Assembly (NCBI GenBank): GCA_946699065.1
Contig: CAMPDV010002048.1
Span: forward strand, 19,035 to 83,034
Source of the DNA: Loxodes magnus
Lineage: Eukaryota > Ciliophora > Karyorelictea > Loxodida > Loxodidae
Reading direction: 5' to 3'
Length of the DNA: 64,000 nucleotides
Part shown: piece by piece, positions 48,887 to 60,477 of the stretch
Layout of the letters: each line of letters opens with the position of its first letter
How positions within the stretch are numbered: position 1 is the first letter of the stretch
Program-made: the position numbers and the translations under genes
Notes under the pieces: generated by a model
The model's database searches: none
Told to the model about the DNA's origin: nothing
What the model saw: only the letters and a program-made list of their open reading frames with translations

Positions 48887-51412
48887 ATGGACGAAATATA
48901 GAATTCACTAGTTTTTAATAGTGACTCTTCTTTAATTAATTTCAAAGAAGCTGCAAATTCATAGGAAAAGCATAGGCAGGTGCATTAAAATCTCCAAACG
49001 AAAGATTTGGAGTAACTACAAATTAAATAAGTAAACCTAATAATGAATTTATTAAGACAACTACTTAAAAATTGTAGTCCAAAAACCGGAAAAACAAATT
49101 CATACGCGTCCCATTAAAACTACTTAGGAACTCTCTTCAACGTGGATATTAATTGTAGCGTATTATGAAAGTGAAATCAACCTATAAATAGATGAACAGA
49201 TTAACCGCCTAAAATAATACCGCGAAAGATACGAAACGATTACCTAAGAAATCTTTCCAAAAATAAGATATTATCTTAGATAGTTAGAATTCAAAAGATA
49301 TACCTTCAAATCCTAATTAAAATTCAAATAAAGATATCCTTTTATGGTAGTCAAAAATAACATAAACTTAAGATTAATTTTTGAATAATACTAATTAACA
49401 ATTCTATTAAATTTCAAATAACGAAATTAATCAGAAATAAAATAATACTACTAATCCTGATAATTCAAATAATCATTATTTACCTGATCTTCAGAGCAAA
49501 CAAGCTTAAAATTAAACTGCTGATTTAAGAAATGTAATATAAAATCAAATAATTAATTAGTCTAATGAGAATTTATTTACCTTAGAAATAAAAGAACTTA
49601 AACATAATATATAAAGACTTATAGATAAGAACCAATAATTAAATGAAATGTTAATTAATATAAAAGCAAAATATGAACGAGATATTGAAACATTGATAAG
49701 TAACTAAGAAATATCCAAAATATATTATAAAACTTATATAAATAAAATTTATTAGAAATATAAACAATTATAGAACAATTTTTAGTCAATCAAATCTGAT
49801 ATATAGCAATATCACAAAAAAATGCTATCAAAATAACTAGTTCATAAAATTACTTAAACAAACTTCTCCACTTATTACAGTAACTAAATAGTTTAAAACA
49901 GATGAAATAATTAGTATATTTCAAGAAATTTAGATATAATAGAAAAACTATGAGAATTAAGTCAATTCAAAATATGAAATATAATCTAATTAAGAGATTC
50001 AAATTGAAGCCAATGCTAATTAAAGCTTTACTTAAGCTTAAATGATAGGAGCAAATAAATTCACTATGCCAAAACTTTAATAAAATTAAAAATTTTACTT
50101 AAATTGAAATAGATAACTTTCTAAATAAAACTTAGCAAGGATATCAATAGACTATATTAGAATAGAACTAATATTTACTTCAACAAATTACCTAATAAAA
50201 AATAATAACGAAATTTAACTCCAAGAGTTATATTCTTAATATTAAAAATTATAAAACTAAAATAAGTAATTTATAGATTAAGAATAGAAAGCTTAAATGG
50301 AAATTTTAACTTTTAAAATCGAATTAGATAAGTAAAGATAATAAAATATGAAATAAATATAGCTTTTCAAAATTAAATTCTATTAAAAAATAAGGAAATT
50401 CAATGTATAAAGAATTATTTTAGAATTAAATCTAACATACAAAAGAATTCAGTAATTAATAGTAATTTTAGAAGAAGTAATTTGTAGATGCATAAACTTA
50501 GACATTATATGGAAATATTTAAACAAAGGATAGTATTATCTAAACAGATAATATAAATAAATAATAAACAGCTTTTTTGTGTCAAAAATTTACTCAAACA
50601 AATATAATCAAGCAAGACAAGTTATGTAAACTTAAAATAATTAATAGGAAGCATAAACTAATACTATTATAACATAACATAATAACTAATACTGTCAAAT
50701 AAAATTGCCAGATGAAGATTTTGTTTTACTATAGCATTAATATCACTAACTCAACTTAAAATTCATTTAAAGTACCCAAAATATGTAGACACTTGAGATA
50801 AAAATAGAAGAGTTTTAAAAACTTAATTAAAATTTGAAAAAAGATATATTTAATTATTCTACTAAAAGATGAAAAAAAGATTAATAAAACTAAACAGATT
50901 CGATCGATGCTATTTATCAGAATTAAGCCTTATCTTCCAATATTAATCTTAATATTCTTAAAAGGAAACATGAAGAAGAAGATAAAACAATTCCGCCAGC
51001 AAAACGTATGAGTAAACATAATAATAAAAAAGAGTGCGATTAAATAATATGTTATTTCAATCTGACTAGTCTATAACTTTAAAAGTTTATTAAATCCGAA
51101 ACTTGAAGACGGCCATAGTACGAAATGCACAATATATAAGGTAGATATGTCACAGTTACTTAAGATTTAGAATAAGGTACATGTGATAGTGTGAAAAGTA
51201 AAATTGATATAGATAGAAAGCTACTTAAAAAATATACGACGTAAGTAATATATATTTTGATACAATATTTTCATTAACATCCTGAGTATGGAAAAAGATT
51301 AGTACATATTTAGATTAACCAATAAGGATAGAAAAGCATTTGCATTTACGAAAGTGGTCTATCTGCAGGCTCGGAAAAAATTAGAAAGGACTAATAAATT
51401 TAAAAAATAAAG
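48887..51412 (+). pseudogene. LINE ORF1: Asn/Gln-rich coiled-coil protein, frame broken
   Basis: Starts MDEIQNSLVFNSDSSLINFK. A one-base shift near 48975 leads into KAQAGALKSPNERFGVTTN, and an Asn/Gln-rich stretch then a coiled coil follow (LKHNIQRLIDKNQQLNEML, YERDIETLISNQE; about 49.58-49.75 kb). Later blocks include IKLPDEDFVLLQHQYHQLNL and a basic segment KRKHEEEDKTIPPAKRM. From about 50.69 kb the frame runs directly into ORF2 with only TGA codons in the way. So ORF1 and ORF2 could be one polyprotein or be separated by the TGA near 51105. No CCHC knuckle seen. Presumed RNA-binding partner in the retrotransposition complex. Confidence 0.6.
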
Positions 51413-54400
51413 ATGGGACATATAAATATTAATGGAATAGCGAGCAAGTGCTTGAATATTGAAGAATTTATCAGAGATAACAGTATAGATATTTTATCAA
51501 TAAACGAAACCTGATAAAAAGATGACTTTCCTCCGATATTGATAAATGGATTTAAAACATATTTTAAGAACTCAGGAAAAGGAGGAGGTGTATGCTTAAT
51601 TGTAGGAGAAGAATTTAATAGTACAGAAATACATATATAAGTTGAAAAAGAAATAAATAGATTCATAACAATTAAACTGGATAATATTTTAATCACGTCT
51701 TGTTACATGCCTGATAATGGAAAAAGTTAAGATGTTAAAGATTTAGCTTATGAACAACTAAATACATTGCTGAATTTATATAATGATAATCCACATATAC
51801 TAATGGAGATTTCAATGCTCTTTTATAAGGCTTCGGTGATAATCCTGAAAATGCTTATGATAATAACATTAGACTATAAGAATTCTTACTATAAAACGAT
51901 CTTGAGATAGTGAATGATAGCAACATTAATACATGTATTCACAAAGGAACAGGAAAAACGTATTATAATGATTATATCATTATAAACAACCATTTGAACG
52001 TTAATTAGTTTGCAAATTTCACTGCTCATAATAATAGTTTATTTTCTGATCATATTCCAATCACTGTCGACTTTATCAATAATTCTATAGTATATTGGGA
52101 AAAGATAACTCAGAGAAAATATAAAATAAATAGGTTATAAGATGCAATAGATAGATAAAAATATTAAGAATCTTTCCTACAAACTTATCTAGAATTCTTT
52201 CAAATAGATTAAGATAATCTTGAAGATTAATATGAATGCATCAAAAGTAATATTTAAGACAATGCTGATCAAACATTAGGTTCGTTTATTCCAGATTCAA
52301 ATTATAACAAACTTCCTCGAGCTCTCACAAAAAAATATATAGAGGCAAAAAGAACTAACTCAGAATATAAGGAAGCTCACGTAAGATTTGGAAGAATAAA
52401 CTAGCAAGTAACTAATCTTCATGAGGAAGCAAAACGACTTTGGAAAGACTTCAAGTATAATCTATGAAAATTTAAAAAAAACAAGCAAAAAAGAAATTTC
52501 TACTTCTTAATGGAGATTCTAGGGAAATTTTTTCACAGGCTAAGAAAATTCTAAATCCTTTGAAGAGAAATACTATGAACTTTAATTAAGAAATCAAAAA
52601 TAAATTCATTGAATCATGGGAAAATTGTGTTTTTAACAAGCATTATAATCTAACTCAAGAATAGATAAATCTTAGTAATTAAAAAATAGATAAAATATAC
52701 GATAATATTTAAGAAATTAAAGATTATCCACTCTCGTATTTGTAAGGATTTGATCTTTTTACCATAAAAGAAATCTAAGAAATTATAAAAGAAATTCCGA
52801 ATGGAAAAGCAGCTGGTCCAGATGGAATAAAAGGCGAACTTCTGAAATATGGTGGATAATATTTATTAATAATTCTTCATTCTTTTCTGAATAATATGCT
52901 AAGACTTGGAAGAATCCCTTAGGAATTAAATATATCGGTGATAATTCCAATATTTAAAAAAGGAAATAAAGATGATTGGAAAAACTGACGACCTATTTCT
53001 CTTATTAATACTATTCTAAAACTATATGATAAAGCTTTAACAAAAAGATTATACAATCTGATTTATTAGAGAAATTTGATTCACCCTTCATAAATGGGAT
53101 TTATGAAAACAGATAAACAACTTAATAAATTTGAATAATATAACAAATAATTGATAACTATCGGAAATGTGCTAAAGGTAAGACTAAATTGATAGCAACA
53201 CTGATAGACGTTGAAAAAATGTTTGACTCAATAGAAAGAAGACTCTTGTTTGATTAACTTAAGAGAGTTAAACTACCACTTGGAATAATAATAGCCTTAG
53301 AATCGTTTTATAAAAAACCTAAATTCTTCATTTATCATAGATGGTAAGAGCACCAGAACTTTATAATTCAACAATGGAGTTATGTAAGGAAGTTCTCATG
53401 GACCAGTTTTAGCATTATTGTATTATGACATAGTAATTAGATATCTGGAAAGTAAAAGTAACTAATTGGGATTTAAATGCCAGGATTCAAGTATTAGCTT
53501 CGCTTGTAGAGGATGGGCAGATGATCTTATTCTTCTTTCCAAATCTGCAAAGTAGATGTAGAATTTAATAAATGAAGCAAATAAAGTTTTTGCATGAACA
53601 CATTTAAAGATTAATGTTACCAAATCCGAATGCATCTAATTTCTAAAGAAGAATCAGAAATAATAAATTTTAAATTTATGATTAGGAAATTAACCAATTG
53701 CTTAAAAAGAACAAGTAACATATTTAGGAGTTATTCTACATTAGAAGAAGAACTTAAATCCCCATTGCAAAGAAACTGCATTCAAGTATATAGCTGCAAT
53801 GAAGAAAGCTGTTTTTTAACTGATGAGATATAAGAATGTAACTCCTTGACATTTTAAAACTTTATGTAGACTTTTTACATTACCTAAAGCAGAATATGGA
53901 GGAGACTTAGTACCATGAAGTATTCAAAAAGGAGTAACTGGAGTTCTGAACAGAATAGAATCAAGCATGAGATTAATTTCAAGAAAAGCTTTTTAAGTAG
54001 CAACTTCAACATTTAATGAATCATGTTATATAGACCTGAATTGATTACCCTTTAAGCACATTATGGCTATAAAATTCTTCAGATTCTACCATAAAATTAA
54101 ATAAGAAAGTACTGATTTTCCAAGATCAACAATAGGCTCTCTTTTCATTAATATATGGAAAAAGGATTTCAATACTACGATTAAGTGTAGCAATTATCAG
54201 ACCTTTATAATATCGATCTGCAGAATTAATAGAATAATACCAATCTTAAACTTTTACTAAACATGTAAGAGAAAAAATACAACAATATTTCTACAAAGTA
54301 GCTACTAAAAAATTTATGAGGATGAAAACAGCTAAAGTATATACTGAATAATTTGGTAATCTTTAACAATTTCCACAAATTACTTAAACTAAATTAAACA

Positions 54401-54920
54401 AATAGTATAGACGAGAAATTATCAGTATATATAAACTTAGAACCTAAACTTATAATTTCCGTAAGGATCTTTAAGATCGTCATTACCCCATTGATAATCC
54501 CTATTGTATGTGTGGAGAGTATGAAACTTTCGAGCATATCTTTAAATGTGTGTACTATTCTAATATAATGAATTGATTATCGGAAAATATCGGAAATTAT
54601 GACTTAAGGTGCCTTATACTATACGATCAAGAATATCTAAACTCATTTCAAGGTCTAAATTGGAGTATTTAGACTTATAGATCAAAATATTTCATAAGAA
54701 GCTAATGACAAGGAGACTTGAGATTCTAGAAATGGAGAAAGCAAAAAAGGAAGAAGCTAAAGATGAATAGAAAGAAGAACTAATTAAAGAAAAATGATGA
54801 GATGTAAACAAGATTAAAAAACTATTTAAAAACATTTACTAACGTCTATAATTGAAAGAAGCAATTCTTGCAATTAAAGACGTCAAAAAACTCTTTTAGT
54901 TTAAATTTAAATTTAAATTT
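51413..54920 (+). pseudogene. LINE ORF2: AP-like endonuclease plus reverse transcriptase, frame broken
   Basis: From ATG 51413: endonuclease with HININGIASKCLNIEEFI, DILSINET followed by TGA (expected Trp), GDFNALLQGFGDNP after a one-base shift near 51800, and FSDHIPITVDF. Then the RT: NGKAAGPDGIKGELLKYGG, DDWKN-TGA-RPISL (TGA at the Trp of NWRPISL), LIDVEKMFDSIERR (motif A), GVMQGSSHGPVLALL (motif B), WADDLILLSK (motif C, near 53510), ending with LN-TGA-LPF and a terminal zinc-binding CMCGEYETFEHIFKC. Several one-base indels relative to copy 2 (for example at the NRQTTY segment near 53115) break the frame. Reaction: nicks target DNA and primes reverse transcription. Confidence 0.85.
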
Positions 54921-54935
54921 AAAACTTTTATTTCA

Positions 54936-55040
54936 TAATACCATTATGAAAACTATTGTAATTTATAATTCCTAGTTTACTTTATAAAATTTTATTATTT
55001 ATTCAGTCATTTTATTTCATAATAAAATAGTAAAAAAATC
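54936..55040. other. short AT-rich spacer
   Basis: Flank immediately right of the LINE; may contain the N-terminal part of the following small ORF. Confidence 0.4.
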
Positions 55041-55289
55041 CAAGATTGAAATTAAACAAGTTATTTCAATCATGCGGAACCAAATAAATATGAAAAGTAG
55101 AAAGTGTTCCAGATTTTAGATTATGCCCAAAATACTAAAGTTTTATTATTTATGAAAAAGGTAGAAGGAATATTTGTTGTTAAATTACAGTATGATTTTT
55201 TTATGTGCTTAAGTATAAAAGTAGAAGGAAAATGGAAATGTGGAGGTTCAAGTAATATATGCAGAATTGCTGTAAGACAACAAGCATAA
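55041..55289 (+). CDS. small protein with FLYWCH-like zinc-binding pattern (partial)
   Basis: Read with Gln-coded TAA/TAG: NHAEPNKYEKQKVFQILDY, VLLFMKKVEGIFVVKLQYDF, IKVEGKWKCGGSSNICRIAV. The WxC...CxxA spacing near the end resembles FLYWCH zinc fingers, which are common in Mutator-like transposons, but only half of that motif is convincing. No ATG is evident at the front and the end is set at the TAA 55287-55289 only for convenience. No transposase was found next to it. Confidence 0.35.
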
Positions 55290-55344
55290 ATTTTCTCAAT
55301 AATAATAGTAGACTAAAAGTAATTAATGTTTAACTATTTCTGGA

Positions 55345-56040
55345 TTTTCAACCAAATTTTTTGCTACCTTTTTTTGTGAATGGATCCACTGAGAACCTTC
55401 TGTTTTTTATTCGAATAGTTTCTTCTTGTAAATTTCTTTTACGAAATTTAGAGTCTGATGAGCAAGCTTAACGATCTTTATTGTTCTTTTATTTAAATTT
55501 ACTTTCATTCTTCTCAATGTTGTAATAAGTGTCACTTTTATTTACAATAATAGCATTGCATAATTTGTCTTTTCTTGGTTTTCTTCAAATTTTTTTTTCC
55601 AAATTAATCAATTCTTTTAGATAAATTTTTATTAATCTTTTGACATTTTATTTCTTCGATGTTTGCTTATGTAGAAACTTTTTCAATAATCATGTTGTGT
55701 TTTTGCTTAAATGTGATTGAGATTATTCATAAAGTTACTATTCCATGAAAAAATTATCTAAAGTAGTTGATATCTAATTATCAGTAGTTCATTTTTTTAA
55801 TCTTTTAAATTATTCATTAGTTCTCTTAATTTCCCATTATTGTAAATTGTTCCCTTATAATTTTGTTTTGTTTTTTTAATTTAGTCAAGTTATATTTAGA
55901 TTTTTGATTATTTTTATACCATTGATAAATTCTCCAACCTTGATTTTCCTTCAGATGAGGAACTTGATTTATCATCTTACTATTGTTGACTCTGTATTTT
56001 TTGCAGCTTTCCTTTTTGATTTCTTAATTTGATTTTTGGA
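55345..56040 (-). pseudogene. gag-like gene with CCHC-type knuckle, frame broken
   Basis: Minus strand, in order: acidic start DDKSSSSEGKSRLENLSMV; coiled-coil-like segment; basic knuckle block RQIMQCYYCKQK, TGA, HLLQH (CX2CX4H with the last ligand His instead of Cys); then IRIKNRRFSVDPFTKKGSKK. The TGA again lies directly before the knuckle His, as in the 11.5 kb gene, where other members have Gly. Three frames are used, so at least two indels are present. Convergent with the small ORF at 55.04-55.29 kb. Confidence 0.55.
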
Positions 56041-56768
56041 AAGGCTAATATAATTCCACTTTTTATATATGATCTTTTTTAATATTTAAATTAAAAACAA
56101 TATAAAAATTATTGGTTTGATTATGTTAAGATAAAACTTTTTATTGATAATTTTTATTTATTTATAAAATATCATATCTATAAGAAAAATTTCATATATT
56201 TACCCCTATTAAAATGCTTAAAGTTGATATAATAGTTCAAAGAGCATAAAAAACTAGAAAATAGATTTAAGATTGAGTAACAAATTAAACTTACATTTTC
56301 CTATTATTTTACTTTATAGTTTATTTATTTTTTGATTTTTACTAATTACTATCTGCTTTTTATTTTTAGTTAAATTTGATAAATCTTTATTTTTTTTAAT
56401 TTTATTACATTTTTTCTTTGTTAAAGTATTTTAAATTTTCCTTATTTATTTAATTATTTTTATTTAGATTTTGATTGCTTTCCTTTAGCTTATCTTTATT
56501 TTTTTATAGCGTAAGTTAATACTTTAAAAATTAAAATGATTTGTTTACGAAGTTCCAATAATTTGGATTTAATTTTACTATTTCTTTTTTATAAATTAAT
56601 CATATAAAGTTAGAAAGTATCTGCTTATTAATTGTGAATGCTTGTATTTTATAGATCTTTTTTGGCGATAGAACAGAAACTGATTTTTATTAAAGGTAAA
56701 AAAGATTTGGGAGCTTTAATATTTTAATTTAAGTTTTGAAATTTTGAAATTCTCTATTAATTAAAAGA
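56041..56768. other. AT-rich spacer
   Basis: No recognised gene. Confidence 0.4.
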
Positions 56769-56841
56769 TCCGAGGTAGTATAGTGGCTAGTATTTCTGCC
56801 TGTCACGCAGGACGACCCGGGTTCAATCCCCGGCCTCGGAG
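56769..56841 (+). tRNA. tRNA-Asp (GUC), copy 4, with one extra base
   Basis: Same as the other tRNA-Asp genes except for an extra G after the anticodon stem (CACGCAGGACGACC), giving 73 nt and a longer variable region. All stems still pair, so it may function. Alternatively the extra G is an early sign of decay or a sequencing error. It begins the segment duplicated from 29.04 kb. Confidence 0.8.
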
Positions 56842-57830
56842 TTTTTTATAGATGCTTAAGAAAAAGAAAATTTTTTAGGTATAATTTTAGCAAATTTTAT
56901 CCTTTAAGCTAACCTCTTAAAATATAAAGCGATTTAGTTTTTTTTTACTATATGTTTACTAATATTAATTTTTACTTCATTATCATCTAGTTTCTCTATT
57001 AATTTAACCTTAACAACATTATTTTCTCGTATTAAGATTTTATAAGGATAGATAGAAAAACCAGGGACTTTTAATTTAAAATATATCGTTCCTATTGAAA
57101 TTTTTTTATTCATTTTTTATTTAATTTATGATAGCCTTTCAAACTTTATAAAATTATACAGACTAAAAGATTAAAAAAAGCTAAAAAATTAGAGAAACAC
57201 CTAGTGTGCTAATAAAAATAAATAGATGTAATCTAACTATAGATGATCTGATTTAATAAAATCTGCTTTAAGAGTTAAAACTAAAACCTAGATACAAAGT
57301 TTATAAATTCTAATATTTTAGATTTTTTCTAAAATTTATAATATCAAAAAAGAAATAGTTTAAGCAGACTGACAGTGACTAGAAAGAGTTTTGTGTTGTA
57401 AAAATAATTAAAAGTCTAATGCAAATAATAAATAATTATAGTCAAAATATTTGAAAAAACTGAAAACAGGACTAAGATTCATCTTTAAACCAATAAATAA
57501 AAAGGTTACTTAAAAGTGAAATAATTGCATATAAAAGTTTTATTTAGATATAATTATTATCAAGGCATTATTCAAATTATTATATCAATAAAACTTGGTA
57601 GTCACATACTTAAAGGAATTTTTTAAGTTGCTATAAAGAAAATTAGTGAACCACAACTAAATGCTCTAATAAAAATCTAGCAGTTAAAGTAAAATAAATA
57701 TATTAAAAATTTTGAAAGTTTCGGAATCTTACCGGCTATAAGTTTATATAATCAATTAAGTCAAGTTTATTTATAAAAAAAATGTATTTACTCATAATAA
57801 TTTACATCTAAAAAAATGACAGAAAGTTTT
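56769..57830 (+). repeat. segmental duplication of 29.04-30.6 kb (SINE-free copy)
   Basis: Shares the tRNA-Asp and about 1 kb of downstream text with 29.04-30.6 kb but lacks the SINE. The region near 57.47-57.50 kb (GACTAAGATTCATCTTTAAACC) corresponds to the single, unduplicated target. The gag-like gene at 57.8 kb follows where similarity fades. Confidence 0.65.
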
Positions 57831-59090
57831 AAGAAGGATTTTTTGCAGGCTCCATAGATAAAGGAGCAAAAATCAGAGATTTCTAATTCTTCATCCATCA
57901 CGTCTTCTTTAATAAAATAATAATCTTCTTAATCTTAGTAACTCCAATAGTTGAAAATTTAAGACAATCTTAAATAAAATAAGAACTTAAATAAGCATAA
58001 ACAGAATAAAACTAATAGTAAAATATTGACTTTCTTCCTAAACCGAGACCAAGTAACTATAGGAAATAAGAGAATCAAAAAAAGATGCAAAAACAGACAA
58101 ATATAGTTTCGTATCTTTAAAATTTGATAATTAGTTAAATATAAAATAAGGCTTAAATTTTAAAATTCTCATTTTCTAAACTAAAATATAGTTAAACTTT
58201 AGCTTTAGATTTTTAATCTAATTAAGCTACAATTTGTAAGAGTTTTAAAATATATTCAATCAATCTTTCCTTTAAATCATAGCTAAATTAAAATTAAGCC
58301 TGCTTTTACTAAATTAATTTAGAAAAGTCAAAATTAAGAAGAATCAGAAGGGAACAAATAGAAATCAGTAAAGCCAAGAATAATTATCCTTCAAAATAAG
58401 AAACTAAAATTTAATAAGATTTTTAAGAATCTATACAGCAAGAAGTATCATAATTCAACATCTAGCAATAGATAAGCTTATAAAGGTGGTGCTTAATCTC
58501 CAAGAAGAGGTTAAAAAGCTTCGAAAGGAGAACGCCGAGTTGACAGAATTAGTGACTGGATGACTCTAAGATTCTATTGACCTAAGACTGTACAACCAGG
58601 AAAGAGAAATCAGCGCACTCTAAAACTATCAACGTGAATAGTTGAGCCAGACAAATCTCAAGTCTAAAGTATATAGGACTAAAATTAACAGCTCGAAAAC
58701 ATTCTTCAAAGTTAAAAACCTTAACTCCCAACTTAAAAACATGGAAATAGAAAAAGAAAACAATGAATAATAATAGTGAAAAATGAAAATAAGGAAAAGG
58801 AAACGTACACTACTGTAGCAGCTAACAACATTTATATAGAAATTGCTGAAAATTCTTAAAATTTAAAAAACATTATTGAATCTAGGAAAAAAGAAAAAGA
58901 GAACATATTTATTGCAATCAAGAAAGATAAATCTATAGAAGAAAAGAAAATAACAACTGCTGTGATTATATTAAACAGGACCTTAAAGAAGAAAACTTTA
59001 TGATATTCAAGAGCAACCTTCTCCTAAATTTATAAACTTCTTTGAGCAGCGGTCATGAACTACTGCAAAACTATTTTAATTATTTAATTA
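57816..59090 (+). pseudogene. gag-like protein related to the 10.7/35.6 kb units, knuckle decayed
   Basis: Starts MTESFKKDFLQAPQIKEQKS, matching the M-x-x-FKK-x-F start and Ser/Gln-rich lead of the gag-only units. A long coiled coil follows at about 58470-58740 (LQEEVKKLRKENAELTELV, SQLKNMEIEKENNEQ), then a remnant knuckle VHYCSSQQHLYRNC near 58812, in which the first Cys is lost. The 3' end TTTTAATTATTTAATTAA resembles that of the gag-only units. At least two frame changes are needed. No flanking direct repeat was found by eye. Confidence 0.6.
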
Positions 59091-60137
59091 ATAAAAATTT
59101 AGCTGGTTATTTTATCAAGTTTAAAATAGATTCAACTTTAAAATTTCTAACTTAAATTATTCTAGCTAGTTTAGTGGTAGAAGGTTATCTCTATAATAAT
59201 TTAAACTAATAAAGTTTTATAATTAAAAACTAGTAATTTTAAGTGATACTTATAAAGCAAGCTTAATGCATTCTTCATTAGCTGTAACTTATTATGAGGA
59301 AATCGCATTATTTTTATGAATAGCTACTCATTTACCTTTATAAGTAAAATTAGTTTCCACATATATATTTAATGCTCTCAAATTTAAAATAATTTTTATT
59401 ATGCTGATTTACTTAGTTACTAATAATAGTAAGTTTAATATAACTTTGAAATAGATTACTTGCTTTTGTATGGATTGTATATAAGATACTTAAATTAGAA
59501 CCTTTAATATAATAATACCTAAAATATTTAGGGAAAATTTTTAATTGCATGTGTTTTTCAAAATTTCTAAACTAAAGGAACAATATGATCTACATAACAA
59601 CTTTTATATTTTATAAACATAAAATATTTCTAGCTACTTTTAATATGCTTAACTCTAAAATATATAATTAGAGTATTTCACATTCTAATTTGCATGAGAT
59701 CTATTTATCTACTTTGAAAAAGATAAAGGATAAAAGATATACTGATAAATTAATTTTATATCTTGAAATCAAATTTATTTCATATTAAGTAGTATAAATA
59801 TAGTACTTAAATCAATTATTTCATGACTCTCTATCTTAAAATTTAAATTTAGTCTTATTAATTTTGAATTGTAGAATTAAGTTTCATCTTTTTAAAAATT
59901 CTATTTATTAAATATATTCCATAAACTTTAGGACCTAATTGGAAAATCTTAGCTGAATAAGATTTATTCCTTTAATTAAAAGCAACATCAACCTTTTCTA
60001 CATAGAGATAGATTTATTTAACTTAGTCTCTTTCAATTATAAATGTTTCTTACATTTTTTATTTTATTTCTTTATAAACGCCTAAAATAGATAGACTGCT
60101 AATTTAAGTAGAACCTTTTATTTTTTTATTTATAAAA
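59091..60137. other. AT-rich spacer
   Basis: No recognised gene over about 1 kb. Confidence 0.4.
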
Positions 60138-60208
60138 CCTGAGGTAGAATAGTGGCTAATATTTCTGCCTGTCAAACAAATCTATTTCAGCTAATCTCTA
60201 TCCTCAGA
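60138..60208 (+). pseudogene. decayed tRNA-Asp copy
   Basis: Matches tRNA-Asp over the D arm and 5' anticodon arm (GAGGTAGAATAGTGGCTAATATTTCTGCCTGTCA). The 3' anticodon stem and T arm are ruined, though the end CCTCAGAG still pairs with CTGAGG. Non-functional relic. Confidence 0.75.
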
Positions 60209-60344
60209 GTTCTTTTTAATAGAAAGTAAAGAAAAGTTTACTTATAAGTTTAATAATTAGTAGATAACTAGCTTAAATAAATGTCTCTTAATGATAGTAT
60301 ATTATATCCTTTTTATTATTATTTTAACTAAATGTAAAATTAAA

Positions 60345-60470
60345 GTTTGCCTATCCTGGGTTTTCAACCAGGTTTCTGCTGACAAGTTTTTTTCCGTGGT
60401 TGCTTTCCACGACTTTTTTTAAGTGGACGGCTGCCACGAAGGATTCTCTTAATTTCTTGTTCATAGTTTC
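60345..60470. other. GC-richer block with three potential hairpins, unidentified
   Basis: Contains CCTGGGTTTTCAACCAGG, CGTGGTTGCTTTCCACG and GTGGACGGCTGCCAC within about 80 bp, next to T-rich loops, in otherwise A/T-rich DNA just left of LINE copy 2. Could be a small structured RNA or part of another element. No family is recognised and no second copy was noticed. Confidence 0.35.
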
Positions 60471-60477
60471 TATTTAT

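Larger units (their letters stand above)
48860..54935 (+). mobile_element. full-length LINE (non-LTR retrotransposon) with exact 15-bp target-site duplication
   Basis: AAAACTTTTATTTCA occurs at 48860-48874 and again at 54921-54935, bounding a 6,046-bp element (48875-54920). It opens with an A13 run and an ATG only 12 nt in, carries ORF1 then an endonuclease/reverse-transcriptase ORF2, and ends CTCTTTTAGTTTAAATTTAAATTTAAATTTAAA, a TTTAAA-repeat tail. A 5'-truncated second copy is at 60.5-64 kb. One-base frame breaks mean this copy is probably inactive, or its sequence has indel errors. Confidence 0.9.

Noticed and set aside
51400..51696. 98-residue minus-strand ORF
   Set aside because: Antisense shadow of the LINE endonuclease domain.
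53630..53833. 67-residue ORF duplicated at 62779-62982
   Set aside because: Out-of-frame reading within the reverse transcriptase of both LINE copies; conserved only because the LINE is.
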